In this document: positions 1 through 7,867 of the stretch, one piece after another
Layout of the letters: the number at the start of each line of letters is the position of its first letter
Position numbering within the stretch: position 1 is the stretch's first letter
Source: Fimbriiglobus sp.
Lineage (GTDB): Bacteria > Planctomycetota > Planctomycetia > Gemmatales > Gemmataceae
Direction of reading: 5' to 3'
Assembly (NCBI GenBank): GCA_022841795.1
Contig: JALHQU010000017.1
Location: forward strand, 1 to 64,000
DNA length: 64,000 nt
The notes under the pieces: model-generated
Databases searched by the model: none
Seen by the model: the letters and a program-made list of their open reading frames with translations, nothing else
What the model was told of the DNA's origin: nothing
Program-made: the position numbers and the translations under genes

Positions 1-576
1 CTGGCGAAGCAGTTCGTGGCCGGCGGGTGCGACCAGAAGCACCTGATCCGGGCGATCTGCCTGAGCAAGGCGTACCAGCGGTCGGCCAAACCGAACGACA
101 GCAACCGGGCGGACGACCAATTGTTCAGCCACCTGGCGGTGAAGCAGATGTCGGCCTACGAACTGTTCGACAGCCTGGCGGTGGTGCTGGTGGCGACGGA
201 CAAGGGCGGGAAGGGCGGGGAGAAGAAGACCGATGTCGGCAAGCGCGGGCCAATGAGCGAGCGGGAGCGGTTCGCGGTGTTCTACACCGCCGGCGCCGAC
301 GAGGTGGACCCGACCGCGTTCGAGGCCGGCATCCCGCAGATGCTGCGGATCATGAACGCGAAGAACGGGCCGATCACCGCCACCGCCCGCCAACTGGCCG
401 GCAAGCTGTCGCCGGCCGAGGCGATCGAGAAGATGTACCTGACCGCCCTCGCCCGCCGGCCGACCGCCGACGAGGCGAAGCGGCTGACCGAGCACGTGAA
501 GGCGAACCCGGCCGACGGGTACGCCGACGTGCTGTGGGCGGTGGTGAACAGCAGCGAGTTTTCGATGATCCGTTGA
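1..576 (+). CDS. DUF1553-type secreted protein, C-terminal part only
   Basis: The reading frame is open from base 1, so the true start lies upstream and only the last 191 codons are present. The segment around SKAYQRSAKPND and the C-terminal block with PTADEAKRL and WAVVNSSEF match the end of the DUF1549/DUF1553 (PSD1-type) proteins of planctomycetes, which are large exported proteins often with an N-terminal cytochrome-like domain. Their biochemical role is not established. It lies 112 bases before a DUF1501 gene on the same strand; this pairing is standard in planctomycetes and supports the call. A 25-bp inverted repeat separates the two genes. Confidence 0.85.
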   Translation: MAKQFVAGGCDQKHLIRAICLSKAYQRSAKPNDSNRADDQLFSHLAVKQMSAYELFDSLAVVLVATDKGGKGGEKKTDVGKRGPMSERERFAVFYTAGADEVDPTAFEAGIPQMLRIMNAKNGPITATARQLAGKLSPAEAIEKMYLTALARRPTADEAKRLTEHVKANPADGYADVLWAVVNSSEFSMIR

Positions 577-580
577 AATA

Positions 581-675
581 GTTCCAGGTTCCAAGTTCCA
601 GGTTCAGAAACAGCCAAGCCAGGGGCAAGCGGCCGGGTTCTTCCAACTTGGAACCTGGAACTTGGAACCTGGAAC
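581..675. repeat. intergenic palindrome, 25-bp perfect arms
   Basis: Arms at 581-605 and 651-675 are exact reverse complements with a 45-base loop. Each arm is itself made of short iterations of ggttcca/ggaacc, so several alternative pairings are possible. It starts four bases after the TGA of the DUF1553 gene and ends 13 bases before the DUF1501 start. There is no T-run, so it is not a classical terminator, although it could still form an RNA hairpin. Confidence 0.9.
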
Positions 676-688
676 TGAGGGTCGAGCG

Positions 689-1960
689 ATGCGAGACCAC
701 GACCGCCGCCGGTTCCTGCAACTGTCCGCCGCCGGCGTCGGCACCGCCGCCCTGTCCGGGTGGATGAAGGTGCTGGCCGACAACGCCAAGATCGCCACCC
801 CCGCCGGCAAGAAGCACAAGAGCTGCATCCTGCTGTGGATGGACGGCGGGCCGAGCCACAAGGATACGTTCGACCTGAAGCCGGACAGCAAGGGCGCCGG
901 CGAGTTCAAGCCGATCGCCACCGCCGCGGCCGGCATCCAGATCTCCGAACACCTGCCGAAGGTGGCCGGGATCATGAACCACGGGGTGCTTGTGCGGGGC
1001 ATGAGTACGCCGGAGGGGGCGCACCCGCGGGCCAAGTACAACCTGCACACCGGCTACCGCGAGGGGCAGGGCGGGCTGACGTACCCCAGCCTGGGCAGCA
1101 TCGTGGCCAGCGAGATCGGCGACCCGGCGGCCGACGTGCCCAACTTCGTCAGCATCGGCAACCGCAGCTACGGGGCCGGGTTCCTCGGGCCGAAGTACCA
1201 GCCGCTCATCGTGACGGACCCGAGCAAGGGGGTGGAAGACCTGAAGGCGGCGGTGACGGACAAGAAGTTCGCCGACCGCACCTCGCTGCTCGACCAGATG
1301 GAGAAGGCGTTCTACCACGAATACCAGGCGACCGCGGCGGTGGACCACAAGACGGCCATCGACCGGGCGGTGAAGCTGATGCACTCGAAGCAGGCGAAGG
1401 CGTTCGACCTGTCCGGCGAGCCGGCGAAGGCGAAGGAGCAGTACGGCAGTGGCAAGTTCGCCGAGGGCTGTTTGATGGCCCGCCGGCTGGTGGAGATCGG
1501 GGTGCCGTTCGTCGAGGTGGCGCTCGGCGGGTGGGACACGCACCAGGACAACTTCACCAAGGTAAAGGCGCTGTCCGGGCAGGTGGACGCGGCCCTGAGC
1601 GCACTGGTGACGGACCTGAAGGACCGCGGGCTGTTGGACAGCACGCTGGTGGTGTGGATGGGCGAGTTCGGCCGCACCCCGCACATCAACACCCGCGGGG
1701 ACAAGCCCGGCCGCGACCACTACCCGAAGGCGTGGACTCTGGCCATGTTCGGCGGCGGTATCAAGGGCGGGCGGGTGATCGGCAAGACGGACAAGGAGGG
1801 GGCGACGGTGGAGGAGCGGCCGGTGAAGACGGGCGACTTCCTGGCCACCGTGTGCGACGTGCTAGGGGTGGACCACACGAAGGAGAACATGGCCGCCAGC
1901 GGCCGGCCGATCCGCATCGTGGACAAGGGGAGCAACCCGTTCACGAAGGAGATCGTGTGA
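689..1960 (+). CDS. DUF1501 domain-containing exported protein
   Basis: A 423-residue protein of the DUF1501 family, which has the alkaline-phosphatase/sulfatase fold; no substrate is known. It opens with a twin-arginine signal (DRRRFLQLSAAGVGTAA), implying Tat export of a folded protein. Family landmarks are LLWMDGGPSHKDTFDLKP near the N terminus, GGWDTHQDNF in the middle and VWMGEFGRTPHIN followed by GRDHYPKAWT towards the end, with the Asp/His residues expected for metal binding. The ATG at 689 is preferred over an in-frame start at 662 because it places the RR signal at the N terminus and follows a tgaggg ribosome-binding site. It forms the usual pair with the DUF1553 gene upstream. Confidence 0.93.
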   Translation: MRDHDRRRFLQLSAAGVGTAALSGWMKVLADNAKIATPAGKKHKSCILLWMDGGPSHKDTFDLKPDSKGAGEFKPIATAAAGIQISEHLPKVAGIMNHGVLVRGMSTPEGAHPRAKYNLHTGYREGQGGLTYPSLGSIVASEIGDPAADVPNFVSIGNRSYGAGFLGPKYQPLIVTDPSKGVEDLKAAVTDKKFADRTSLLDQMEKAFYHEYQATAAVDHKTAIDRAVKLMHSKQAKAFDLSGEPAKAKEQYGSGKFAEGCLMARRLVEIGVPFVEVALGGWDTHQDNFTKVKALSGQVDAALSALVTDLKDRGLLDSTLVVWMGEFGRTPHINTRGDKPGRDHYPKAWTLAMFGGGIKGGRVIGKTDKEGATVEERPVKTGDFLATVCDVLGVDHTKENMAASGRPIRIVDKGSNPFTKEIV

Positions 1961-1987
1961 GCGGCGGGCGGGTGGTATACTCACATC

Positions 1988-2578
1988 ATGATCTCGTTCG
2001 GACCCGCCGTTTGGGACAGGATGGTGGACGCCGTGGAAGCCGTCCGTGACCGCCTCCGTCGGGCCACCGCCGCCCTTGAAGGCGCAGGTATCCCGTATGC
2101 CGTGATCGGCGGGAACGCTGTCGCCGCGTGGGTGGCCCGCGTCGATCCGGCCGCGGTGCGGAACACCCAGGATGTAGACATTTTGATGGAGCGGGCGGAT
2201 CTGCCGCGGGCGACCACGGCGATGGAGGCCGCCGGGTTCGTGTACCGGCACGCCGCCAGCATCGACATGTTTCTGGATGGGCCAGGGGCCAAGGCCCGCG
2301 ACGCCGTCCACGTCCTGTTCGCCAACGAGAAAGTCCGGCCGGAGTACGTCGAGCCGACCGCCGACGTGCGGGAGGTGGAGACGAGCGAGGACGGCCGCTA
2401 CCGCCACCTCGCTCTCGAAGCGCTCGTGCGGATGAAGCTTACGTCGTTCCGCCTAAAGGATCAGGTTCACCTGCAAGACCTGATCGGCGTCGGGCTGATC
2501 GACGCCACCTGGCCGGCCCGCTTCCGCCCGGAGTTGGCCGCCCGCCTCCAACAAATCCTGGACACCCCGGACGGGTGA
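1988..2578 (+). CDS. nucleotidyltransferase-like protein
   Basis: A 196-residue protein. The segment YAVIGGNAVAAWV followed by NTQDVDIL is the GG-x-A and D-x-D arrangement of the nucleotidyltransferase fold seen in AbiEii, MNT and related stand-alone proteins. The later part (LEALVRMKLTSFRLKDQVHLQDL) is the helical region that usually follows, with the conserved Lys and the HLQDL turn. The family moves nucleotides onto proteins or small molecules and is often tied to toxin-antitoxin or defence functions, but no partner gene is adjacent here, so a specific role cannot be given. It starts 27 bases after the DUF1501 gene and may be co-transcribed with it. Confidence 0.7.
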   Translation: MISFGPAVWDRMVDAVEAVRDRLRRATAALEGAGIPYAVIGGNAVAAWVARVDPAAVRNTQDVDILMERADLPRATTAMEAAGFVYRHAASIDMFLDGPGAKARDAVHVLFANEKVRPEYVEPTADVREVETSEDGRYRHLALEALVRMKLTSFRLKDQVHLQDLIGVGLIDATWPARFRPELAARLQQILDTPDG

Positions 2579-2604
2579 GCCGAACCCCTCCGCCGCTTCC
2601 GCGT

Positions 2605-2638
2605 GTCTCCGTACAACAACGCTTCCTGTACCGGAGAC
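2605..2638 (+). promoter_or_regulatory. hairpin covering the pheS ribosome-binding site
   Basis: Bases 2605-2614 (gtctccgtac) pair with 2628-2638 (gtaccggagac) with a single one-base bulge and a 13-base loop. The ggag at 2633-2636 is the only ribosome-binding site visible before the pheS ATG at 2645, and it lies inside the 3' arm. Folding would hide it. Control of pheS translation by this hairpin is an inference. Confidence 0.55.
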
Positions 2639-2644
2639 CCGCAG

Positions 2645-3679
2645 ATGGCCGAGGCGACCGACGACCTGAAAGCCCTGGAAACGCAAGCACTCGCCGAACT
2701 GGCCGGGTGCAGCGACGAGCCGGCGCTGCGGGCGTGGAACACCAAATACTTCGGCGACAAGGGGCTGATGAAGGCGGCGTTGTCGGCTATCGGGAAGGTG
2801 CCGAAGGAGCAGCGGGCGAGCTACGGCCAGGAGGCGAACCGGGTGAAGGTGGCGCTGGAGTCGGCGTACTCGGCGGCGCTGGACAAGGCGAAGGAAGAGT
2901 CGCTCGCCACCAGCCTCGCCTCCGACAAGCTGGACGTGACGCTCCCCGGACGGCCGGCCCGCCGCGGGCGGCTGCACCCGGCCACGCAAATCCTCCGCGA
3001 CATCTACGCCATCTTCGCCGACCTCGGGTTCCAGGTGTACCGCACGAACGAAGTCGAGACCGACGAACTCAACTTCGAACTGCTGAACATGCCCGAGCAC
3101 CACCCGGCGCGGGACATGTGGGACACGTTCTTCACAACCACGCCGGGTACGGTGCTGCGGACGCACACCAGCCCCGGCCAAATCCGGCTGATGAAGGAGA
3201 CCGCCCCGCACCCGATCCGCGCCATCCTGCCCGGCATGTGCTACCGGAACGAGGCGATCAGCACCCGCAGCGAGATCCAGTTCTTCCAGGTGGAGGGGTT
3301 GGTGGTCGGCGAGGGCGTCACGATGGCCGACCTGAAGGGCACGCTGACGGCGTTCGCCCGGCGGATGTTCGGCCCGGACCGGCAACTCCGCATCCGCAGC
3401 AGCTACTTCCCGTTCACCGAGCCGAGCATCGAGGTGGACATCGACTGGCCGAAGGACGACCCGAACCGCGACCGGCTGACCAAGGGCACCGGCTGGCTGG
3501 AGATCCTCGGCGCCGGCATGGTCCACCCGACGGTGCTGCGGAACGGCGGGTACGACCCGGACAAGGTGACCGGGTTCGCGTTCGGCATGGGGCCGCAGCG
3601 GATGCTCATGCTCAAGCACGCCATCGACGACATCCGCCTGTTCTGGCAGAACGACCTGCGGTTCCTGCGGCAGTTCTGA
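2645..3679 (+). CDS. pheS: phenylalanine--tRNA ligase alpha subunit
   Basis: A 344-residue protein, the usual length for PheS, the catalytic subunit of the alpha2-beta2 enzyme that charges tRNA-Phe in the cytoplasm. Visible landmarks are the LPGRPARRGRLHPATQI linker after the N-terminal coiled coil, LRTHTSPGQIR, motif 2 (SEIQFFQVEGLVV), the active-site GAGMVHP and motif 3 (FGMGPQRMLMLKHAIDDIR). ATG 2645 is preferred to a GTG at 2603 because the extra residues match nothing in the family and the 2645 start has ggag upstream. No pheT follows, unlike the common pheST operon; the next genes are hicBA. The start lies just after a hairpin that covers its ribosome-binding site. Confidence 0.96.
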   Translation: MAEATDDLKALETQALAELAGCSDEPALRAWNTKYFGDKGLMKAALSAIGKVPKEQRASYGQEANRVKVALESAYSAALDKAKEESLATSLASDKLDVTLPGRPARRGRLHPATQILRDIYAIFADLGFQVYRTNEVETDELNFELLNMPEHHPARDMWDTFFTTTPGTVLRTHTSPGQIRLMKETAPHPIRAILPGMCYRNEAISTRSEIQFFQVEGLVVGEGVTMADLKGTLTAFARRMFGPDRQLRIRSSYFPFTEPSIEVDIDWPKDDPNRDRLTKGTGWLEILGAGMVHPTVLRNGGYDPDKVTGFAFGMGPQRMLMLKHAIDDIRLFWQNDLRFLRQF

Positions 3680-3743
3680 TGCGGCAACCGGGGGCGAGTG
3701 TGCGATAGAATGAGGTGAACAGGGTTCCGCCCGAGGAAAGCCG

Positions 3744-3947
3744 ATGAAACTCAAGGTGCTCGTACACCCGGCCGAGGAGGGCGGCTTCTGGGCCGAGGTG
3801 CCCGCGCTGCCCGGCTGCATTTCCGAGGGCGACACGTTCGAGGAAACGCTGGCGAACATCCGCGAAGCCGCCACCGGCTGGCTCGAAGTGGCCGAGGAAC
3901 GAGTGGCGGTGATTCCCGAGGTGCGGCTGGGCGAGGTCGAATTGTGA
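3744..3947 (+). CDS. hicB: HicB-family antitoxin
   Basis: A 67-residue protein with the HicB fold signature: MKLKVLVHPAEEGGFWAEVP, then LPGCISEGDTFEETLANIREA. HicB antitoxins bind and inhibit the HicA mRNA interferase and, when they carry a DNA-binding tail, repress their own operon. No separate DNA-binding domain is visible here, so this is the short form. The start has a gagg ribosome-binding site. It overlaps the next gene by four bases (GTGA), the translational coupling expected for the pair. The order antitoxin then toxin is the less common hicBA arrangement. Confidence 0.9.
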   Translation: MKLKVLVHPAEEGGFWAEVPALPGCISEGDTFEETLANIREAATGWLEVAEERVAVIPEVRLGEVEL

Positions 3948-4150
3948 AGAGCGTCTCGGGCAAGCAGCTGTGCAAGGTGCTGGAACAGCATGGCTGGGAA
4001 CTGAAGCGGGTCCGGGGCAGCCATCACGTTTACGCCCACCCGAACCGGACTGGCATCGTGACCATCCCAATACACGGGAACCGCGATCTGAAGGCGGGCA
4101 CACTTCACGCCATCATGAAAGAGGCCGAGATAACAGAGGGCGACCTGTAG
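3944..4150 (+). CDS. hicA: HicA-family mRNA interferase toxin
   Basis: A 68-residue protein with a double-stranded-RNA-binding-like fold. The central RVRGSHHVYAHP contains the family's catalytic histidine (His27), followed by IPIHGNRDLKAGTLHAIMKEA, a textbook HicA C-terminal half. HicA cleaves mRNA independently of the ribosome and arrests growth until neutralised by HicB. It starts with GTG inside the stop of hicB. All expected residues are present, so it is probably an intact toxin. Confidence 0.92.
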   Translation: MKSVSGKQLCKVLEQHGWELKRVRGSHHVYAHPNRTGIVTIPIHGNRDLKAGTLHAIMKEAEITEGDL

Positions 4151-4242
4151 TCGGGCAAGACACGACGACGGCCAAATCCCCGCGCAAGACCGGCGAACCA
4201 GTCCGGTAGAATGACGTGGCCGTTCCTCCCCGGGGGTTCCCG

Positions 4243-5448
4243 ATGTCGCTCCGCCTGTTGGGTCCGCTCGTCGCCGTTGTCCTCGCGATCCCTGCCCCGG
4301 CGTTCGCCCAGGAGAAGACGGACGGCGCGGGGGTGTACAAGAAGGCCGTGCCGTCGGTGGTGTGGGTCCACTCGAAGCGGTCGAACGGGCTGGCCACCGG
4401 CAGCGGGTCGCTCATCGACAAGGACCGCCGGCTGGTGCTCACCAACTACCACGTCGTCCAGGACAACCCGTCCGCCGCCGTCTTCTTCCCGCAGTTCCGC
4501 GACGGCCACCCGATCGCCGAGAAGGAGTACTACAAGGACCGGGCGAAGCGGCTGGGCGTCGCCGGCAAGGTGATCGCGCTGGACAAGAAGGCGGACCTGG
4601 CAATCATCCAGGTCGAGCATGTGCCGGAGAAGACCGAGGCCCTGCCGCTGGCCGCGGGCAGCCCGGAGCCGGGGGCGAACGTCCACTCCATCGGCAGCGC
4701 CGGCAAGTCGGACGCCCTGTTCGGGTACGTGAAGGGGTCGGTGCGGCAGGTGTACAAGAAGGACTGGCGGGCGGAGCTGGAGCCGCGGAAGGTGGCCCAC
4801 TTCGAGGCGAAGGTGATCGAGACGGACTCGCCGACCAACCCCGGCGACAGCGGCGGGCCGCTGCTGAACGACAAGGGCGAGCTGGTGGGCGTCACCCAGG
4901 GCGGGGCGGTGAACGCCCAACTGGTGAGCACGTTCATCGACATCTCCGAGGTGAAGCAACTGCTGAACACGTCGGCGGTGAAGGGGGTCAAGGCGGACAA
5001 GCCGGCGAAGCCGGCCCGCACCACCCCGACGGTGAGCGACGGGGCGAAGCTGTTCTCGGACGACGCGGTGAAGGCGGCGAACGCGGCGCTGGCCGAGCTG
5101 TTCAAGAAAGAGCTGGACGTGATGATCGAGACGCACAAGACCGCCACGTCCGACGAGAAGAAGCTGGACGAGCTGCGGAAGGCGAAGCCGGCCGACCGCA
5201 CCGCGTTCGTCCGCGACTGGACGCGAGAGCGGATCCGCAAGGCGGACGCCGACGTGGGCATCCTCATCTGCGACGACCCGAAGTCGCTGTACGTGGACAT
5301 CACCCCGGAGATGCGGGGCCGGTTCGCGGACGACACGGTGAAGAAGGTGGTGGACACGCTGACCGACGGGCTGCGGGCGAAAAAGCCGGACGACGCGCTG
5401 GCGGCGGCGGTGAAGGTGATTCGGGAGTCGTGGAAGGAGAAGAAGTGA
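4243..5448 (+). CDS. secreted trypsin-like serine protease
   Basis: A 401-residue protein with a clear Sec signal peptide (residues 1-22, ending APAFA) and an S1C/DegP-like trypsin domain. The catalytic triad is visible: His70 in VLTNYHVV, Asp118 in KKADLAII and Ser203 in PGDSGGPLLN. There is no PDZ domain; residues from about 240 to the end form a charged helical region not recognised here. ATG 4243 is chosen over a GTG at 4216 because it starts the signal peptide directly. Its stop overlaps the start of the receiver-domain gene by four bases, so the two are translationally coupled. Confidence 0.88.
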   Translation: MSLRLLGPLVAVVLAIPAPAFAQEKTDGAGVYKKAVPSVVWVHSKRSNGLATGSGSLIDKDRRLVLTNYHVVQDNPSAAVFFPQFRDGHPIAEKEYYKDRAKRLGVAGKVIALDKKADLAIIQVEHVPEKTEALPLAAGSPEPGANVHSIGSAGKSDALFGYVKGSVRQVYKKDWRAELEPRKVAHFEAKVIETDSPTNPGDSGGPLLNDKGELVGVTQGGAVNAQLVSTFIDISEVKQLLNTSAVKGVKADKPAKPARTTPTVSDGAKLFSDDAVKAANAALAELFKKELDVMIETHKTATSDEKKLDELRKAKPADRTAFVRDWTRERIRKADADVGILICDDPKSLYVDITPEMRGRFADDTVKKVVDTLTDGLRAKKPDDALAAAVKVIRESWKEKK

Positions 5449-5801
5449 GCGTGCTGATCGTGTGCGACGACCTGATGTTCACCAGCAAGGTGACGGCGAC
5501 GGCGCGGGCGCACGGGTTGACCGCTGCGGTTGCCCGCACCCCGGCCGACGCGGCGCGGAAGGCGGCGGGGGTGGGGTGCGTGATCGTGGACCTGCACCTG
5601 CCGGGGCTGGACGTGCCGGCGCTGCTGGGCGAGTTGCGGGCCGCCGGGTCGCGGGCCGCAGTGATCGGGTTCGGCTCGCACGTCGACGTGGAGACGCTGA
5701 AGGCCGCCCGCGCCGCCGGGTGCGACCGGGTGTTGCCCCGCAGCCAGTTCGTGAGGGAGTTGGAGGCGAAGCTGCCGGAGTGGGCGGGCGAACCGTCGTA
5801 G
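5445..5801 (+). CDS. stand-alone receiver-like domain protein
   Basis: A 118-residue protein starting with GTG inside the stop codon of the protease gene. It has the CheY-like pattern: an early acidic residue (LIVCDDLMF), a phospho-acceptor candidate in CVIVDLHLPGLD, and alternating hydrophobic strands and helices. The conserved lysine of beta-5 appears replaced by Arg (RVLPRSQF), so phosphorylation-driven switching is uncertain. No output domain and no histidine kinase gene are nearby. Coupling of a cytoplasmic receiver-like domain to an exported protease is unexplained. Confidence 0.65.
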   Translation: MSVLIVCDDLMFTSKVTATARAHGLTAAVARTPADAARKAAGVGCVIVDLHLPGLDVPALLGELRAAGSRAAVIGFGSHVDVETLKAARAAGCDRVLPRSQFVRELEAKLPEWAGEPS

Positions 5802-5863
5802 GTCGGGTGTCTTCCACTCTTCCGGTGCCATGAACCGGATCACCGCTCCCCGTCGGGGCGCGG

Positions 5864-7270
5864 CTACGACTTCCCCGGCCGGTGCTTCTTTTGCAGGGCG
5901 TCGTGGGTGGCGTACTTGTACAACTCGCCCAGGGTCGGGTAGTTGAAGCAGGTCCGCAGGAACAGGTCGGCCCCGGCCTGCTGCATGAGCGCCAGCACCC
6001 CGATGTGCACCACCTCGCTAGCCATCTCGCCGAGCACGTGGACGCCGAGCAACCGCAGGTCGTCCGCCCGGAAGATGAGTTTCAGGAACCCGTCCCGCTC
6101 GCCGATGATCTTGCCCCGCGGGCACTGCCCGTACTCGGCCCGGCCGACCAGGTACGCCGTGCCCGCTTTCCGCACCTCCGCCTCGGTCTGCCCGGCGGCG
6201 CTCGCCTCGGGGATGGTGTAGATGCCGGTCGGCAGCACCGCCGCCACGTCCGCCCGGTGGGTCGGGTCGAACGCGTGGCGGGCGGCCGCCCGCCCCTGCT
6301 CGCCGCTGGTGCTGGCCAGGGCCGGGAACCCGATCACGTCGCCGACCGCGTAGATGTGCGGCACGTTCGTCCGGTAGAAGCGGTCCACCGGCACCCGCCC
6401 CTTGTCGGCCAGGGTCAGCCCGGCGGCGACCGGGTTCAGGTCCGGCGTCTTGCAGTACCGGCCGGCGCACACCAGCACGTGGTCGGCCTGCAGGGTCCGC
6501 CCGCTGGACAGCGTCAGGCAGACGCTGTGTTCGCCGGGGTCCGGGCAGGCCGTCACCGCCTCCTTCCACACGAACTTCACCCCCAGCCGGGTCATCGCCG
6601 CCTGCAGCCCGCCGCTCAGGTCGGCGTCCAGGAACGGCAGCAGGGCGTCCCGCCCGTCGATCAGGTGCGTGTCCACCCCGAGGGCGGCGAACGTGCAGGC
6701 GTACTCGCAGCCGATCACCCCGGCGCCGACCACCGCGATCGACCGCGGCAACTCGTGCAGGTCGAGCAGTTCGTCCGAGTCGTGGACGCGGTTGTGGTCG
6801 AACGGGATGCCCGGCGGGCGGACCGGGACGGAGCCGATGGCGATGACGACCTTCTCGCCCCGCACGTCTTCGGTCGTGCCGTCCGGTTTGGTCACGCGGA
6901 CGGTGTGCGGGTCGGCGAACGCCCCCGCGCCGGTGACGGTGCGGACGCCGTACCCGTCCAGCAGCCGGCGGATCTGCGTCCGCTCGCCCACCTTCACCGC
7001 CCGCTCGTGCCGCAGGAAGTCGTCGATGGTCGCCTCCCGGCGGAGGGACAGATCGACCCCGAACAGGTCGCGGGTGCGGAGGCCGGACAGGGCGACGGCG
7101 GTCTCGCGGAGGGTCTTGCTGGGCAGCGTGCCGGTGTTGACGGCCGCCCCGCCGGGGTGCGGGGCCTTCTCGACGACGGCGACGGACTTGCCGAGCAGGG
7201 CGGCGGTGACGGCCGCGCTCTCGCCGGCCGGCCCGCTGCCGATCACCACCAGGTCGTAGGACGACGCCAC
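5864..7270 (-). CDS. sthA: soluble NAD(P)+ transhydrogenase
   Basis: A 468-residue flavoprotein of the pyridine nucleotide-disulfide oxidoreductase family. FAD binding is shown by DLVVIGSGPAGESAA at the N terminus and YAVGDVIGFPALAST near residue 310; the NAD(P) site is IAVVGAGVIGCEYACTF. The redox CxxxxC of lipoamide dehydrogenase is absent (GGAAVNTGTLPSKTLRE), which is characteristic of SthA, and the C-terminal ending FNYPTLGELYKYA fits. It moves hydride between NADPH and NAD+ in the cytoplasm to balance the two pools. It converges with the protease/receiver operon and stands alone, 28 bases beyond the end of the next minus-strand pair. Confidence 0.92.
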   Translation of the reverse strand: MASSYDLVVIGSGPAGESAAVTAALLGKSVAVVEKAPHPGGAAVNTGTLPSKTLRETAVALSGLRTRDLFGVDLSLRREATIDDFLRHERAVKVGERTQIRRLLDGYGVRTVTGAGAFADPHTVRVTKPDGTTEDVRGEKVVIAIGSVPVRPPGIPFDHNRVHDSDELLDLHELPRSIAVVGAGVIGCEYACTFAALGVDTHLIDGRDALLPFLDADLSGGLQAAMTRLGVKFVWKEAVTACPDPGEHSVCLTLSSGRTLQADHVLVCAGRYCKTPDLNPVAAGLTLADKGRVPVDRFYRTNVPHIYAVGDVIGFPALASTSGEQGRAAARHAFDPTHRADVAAVLPTGIYTIPEASAAGQTEAEVRKAGTAYLVGRAEYGQCPRGKIIGERDGFLKLIFRADDLRLLGVHVLGEMASEVVHIGVLALMQQAGADLFLRTCFNYPTLGELYKYATHDALQKKHRPGKS

Positions 7271-7298
7271 CGGCAGCCCTCATTGAACGGGCGAACCA

Positions 7299-7619
7299 TC
7301 ACCCGCCGGCCGGGTCGGCTAGCCAGCGGACGCGGCGGATGACGACCACCGGTTCGTCGTCGTGGACGCCGAACTCGATGTACAGTGGGTTGACGATTGC
7401 GTGCCGCATCAGCATCCGCATCGCGCGCAGACGGTACATCGGTTCACCAAATTCACGCGGGTTGATCCGCAACCGCTCGCGAACCTCCCTCATCGCCTGA
7501 ATCACTGTCGGCCCGACTCCTGCAGAAATGGCTCGCGACACGATATCAAGTAGTTCAGTTTCCGCCGGGCCGGTCGTTCCGAGGCGGAAGATGTAGGGGT
7601 TGCCGTTACGCTCACTCAC
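7299..7619 (-). CDS. small basic protein, possible toxin of a two-gene module
   Basis: A 106-residue protein. GTG 7619 is chosen because it overlaps the stop of the upstream small gene by four bases. The second half (FGEPMYRLRAMRMLMRHAIVNPLYIEFGVHDDEPVVVIRRVRWL, given here as the run from FGEPMY to RRVRWL) has the strand-strand-strand pattern ending in a basic VxxIRRVR of RelE/ParE-like toxins. This likeness is weak and no catalytic residue can be assigned with confidence. Together with the acidic 69-residue partner it looks like a type II toxin-antitoxin pair, but it could also be a conserved planctomycete pair of another role. Confidence 0.5.
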   Translation of the reverse strand: MSERNGNPYIFRLGTTGPAETELLDIVSRAISAGVGPTVIQAMREVRERLRINPREFGEPMYRLRAMRMLMRHAIVNPLYIEFGVHDDEPVVVIRRVRWLADPAGG

Positions 7620-7825
7620 CGAGACGCCTCCGTGGGAGGCTGTTCCGCTTGGCGTAACATCGCCTCGGCTTTCGCCATCACCTCGTCGAAGGGCACGAAC
7701 TGCCCGTCCCAATCCGCGTATTCGAGCAGATCTTCGAGGGTGAACCGCTTCTTCATCTCGGCCAGGATTTCGGCCTGCTGCTCCGGTGTGTAATCGGGCA
7801 GCGGTTGGTCGTTCGTCGGGGTCAC
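7616..7825 (-). CDS. small acidic protein, possible antitoxin
   Basis: A 69-residue protein upstream of, and overlapping by four bases with, the 106-residue possible toxin. It is mostly helical and acidic (LEDLLEYADWDGQFVPFDEVMAKAEAML), like many short antitoxins that wrap around their partner. GTG 7825 is favoured by a strong ggagg site seven bases upstream; a GTG at 7846 would precede that site. No DNA-binding fold is recognisable. Function rests on gene arrangement only. Confidence 0.5.
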   Translation of the reverse strand: MTPTNDQPLPDYTPEQQAEILAEMKKRFTLEDLLEYADWDGQFVPFDEVMAKAEAMLRQAEQPPTEASR

Positions 7826-7867
7826 GGGTCGTCCTCCGGAAGGCACCCTATTCTACCACACCCGCCG

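Noticed and set aside
581-675. Reading the palindromes as ordinary rho-independent terminators
   Set aside because: They lack T-runs on either side, occur also upstream of genes and between divergent genes, and recur as families.
374-1720. A 448-codon minus-strand frame
   Set aside because: It runs antisense to the DUF1553 end, the palindrome and the DUF1501 gene, and has no recognisable domain.
2579-2644. T-box riboswitch before pheS
   Set aside because: The 66-base gap is too short and lacks the T-box sequence and specifier stem; only one small hairpin is present.
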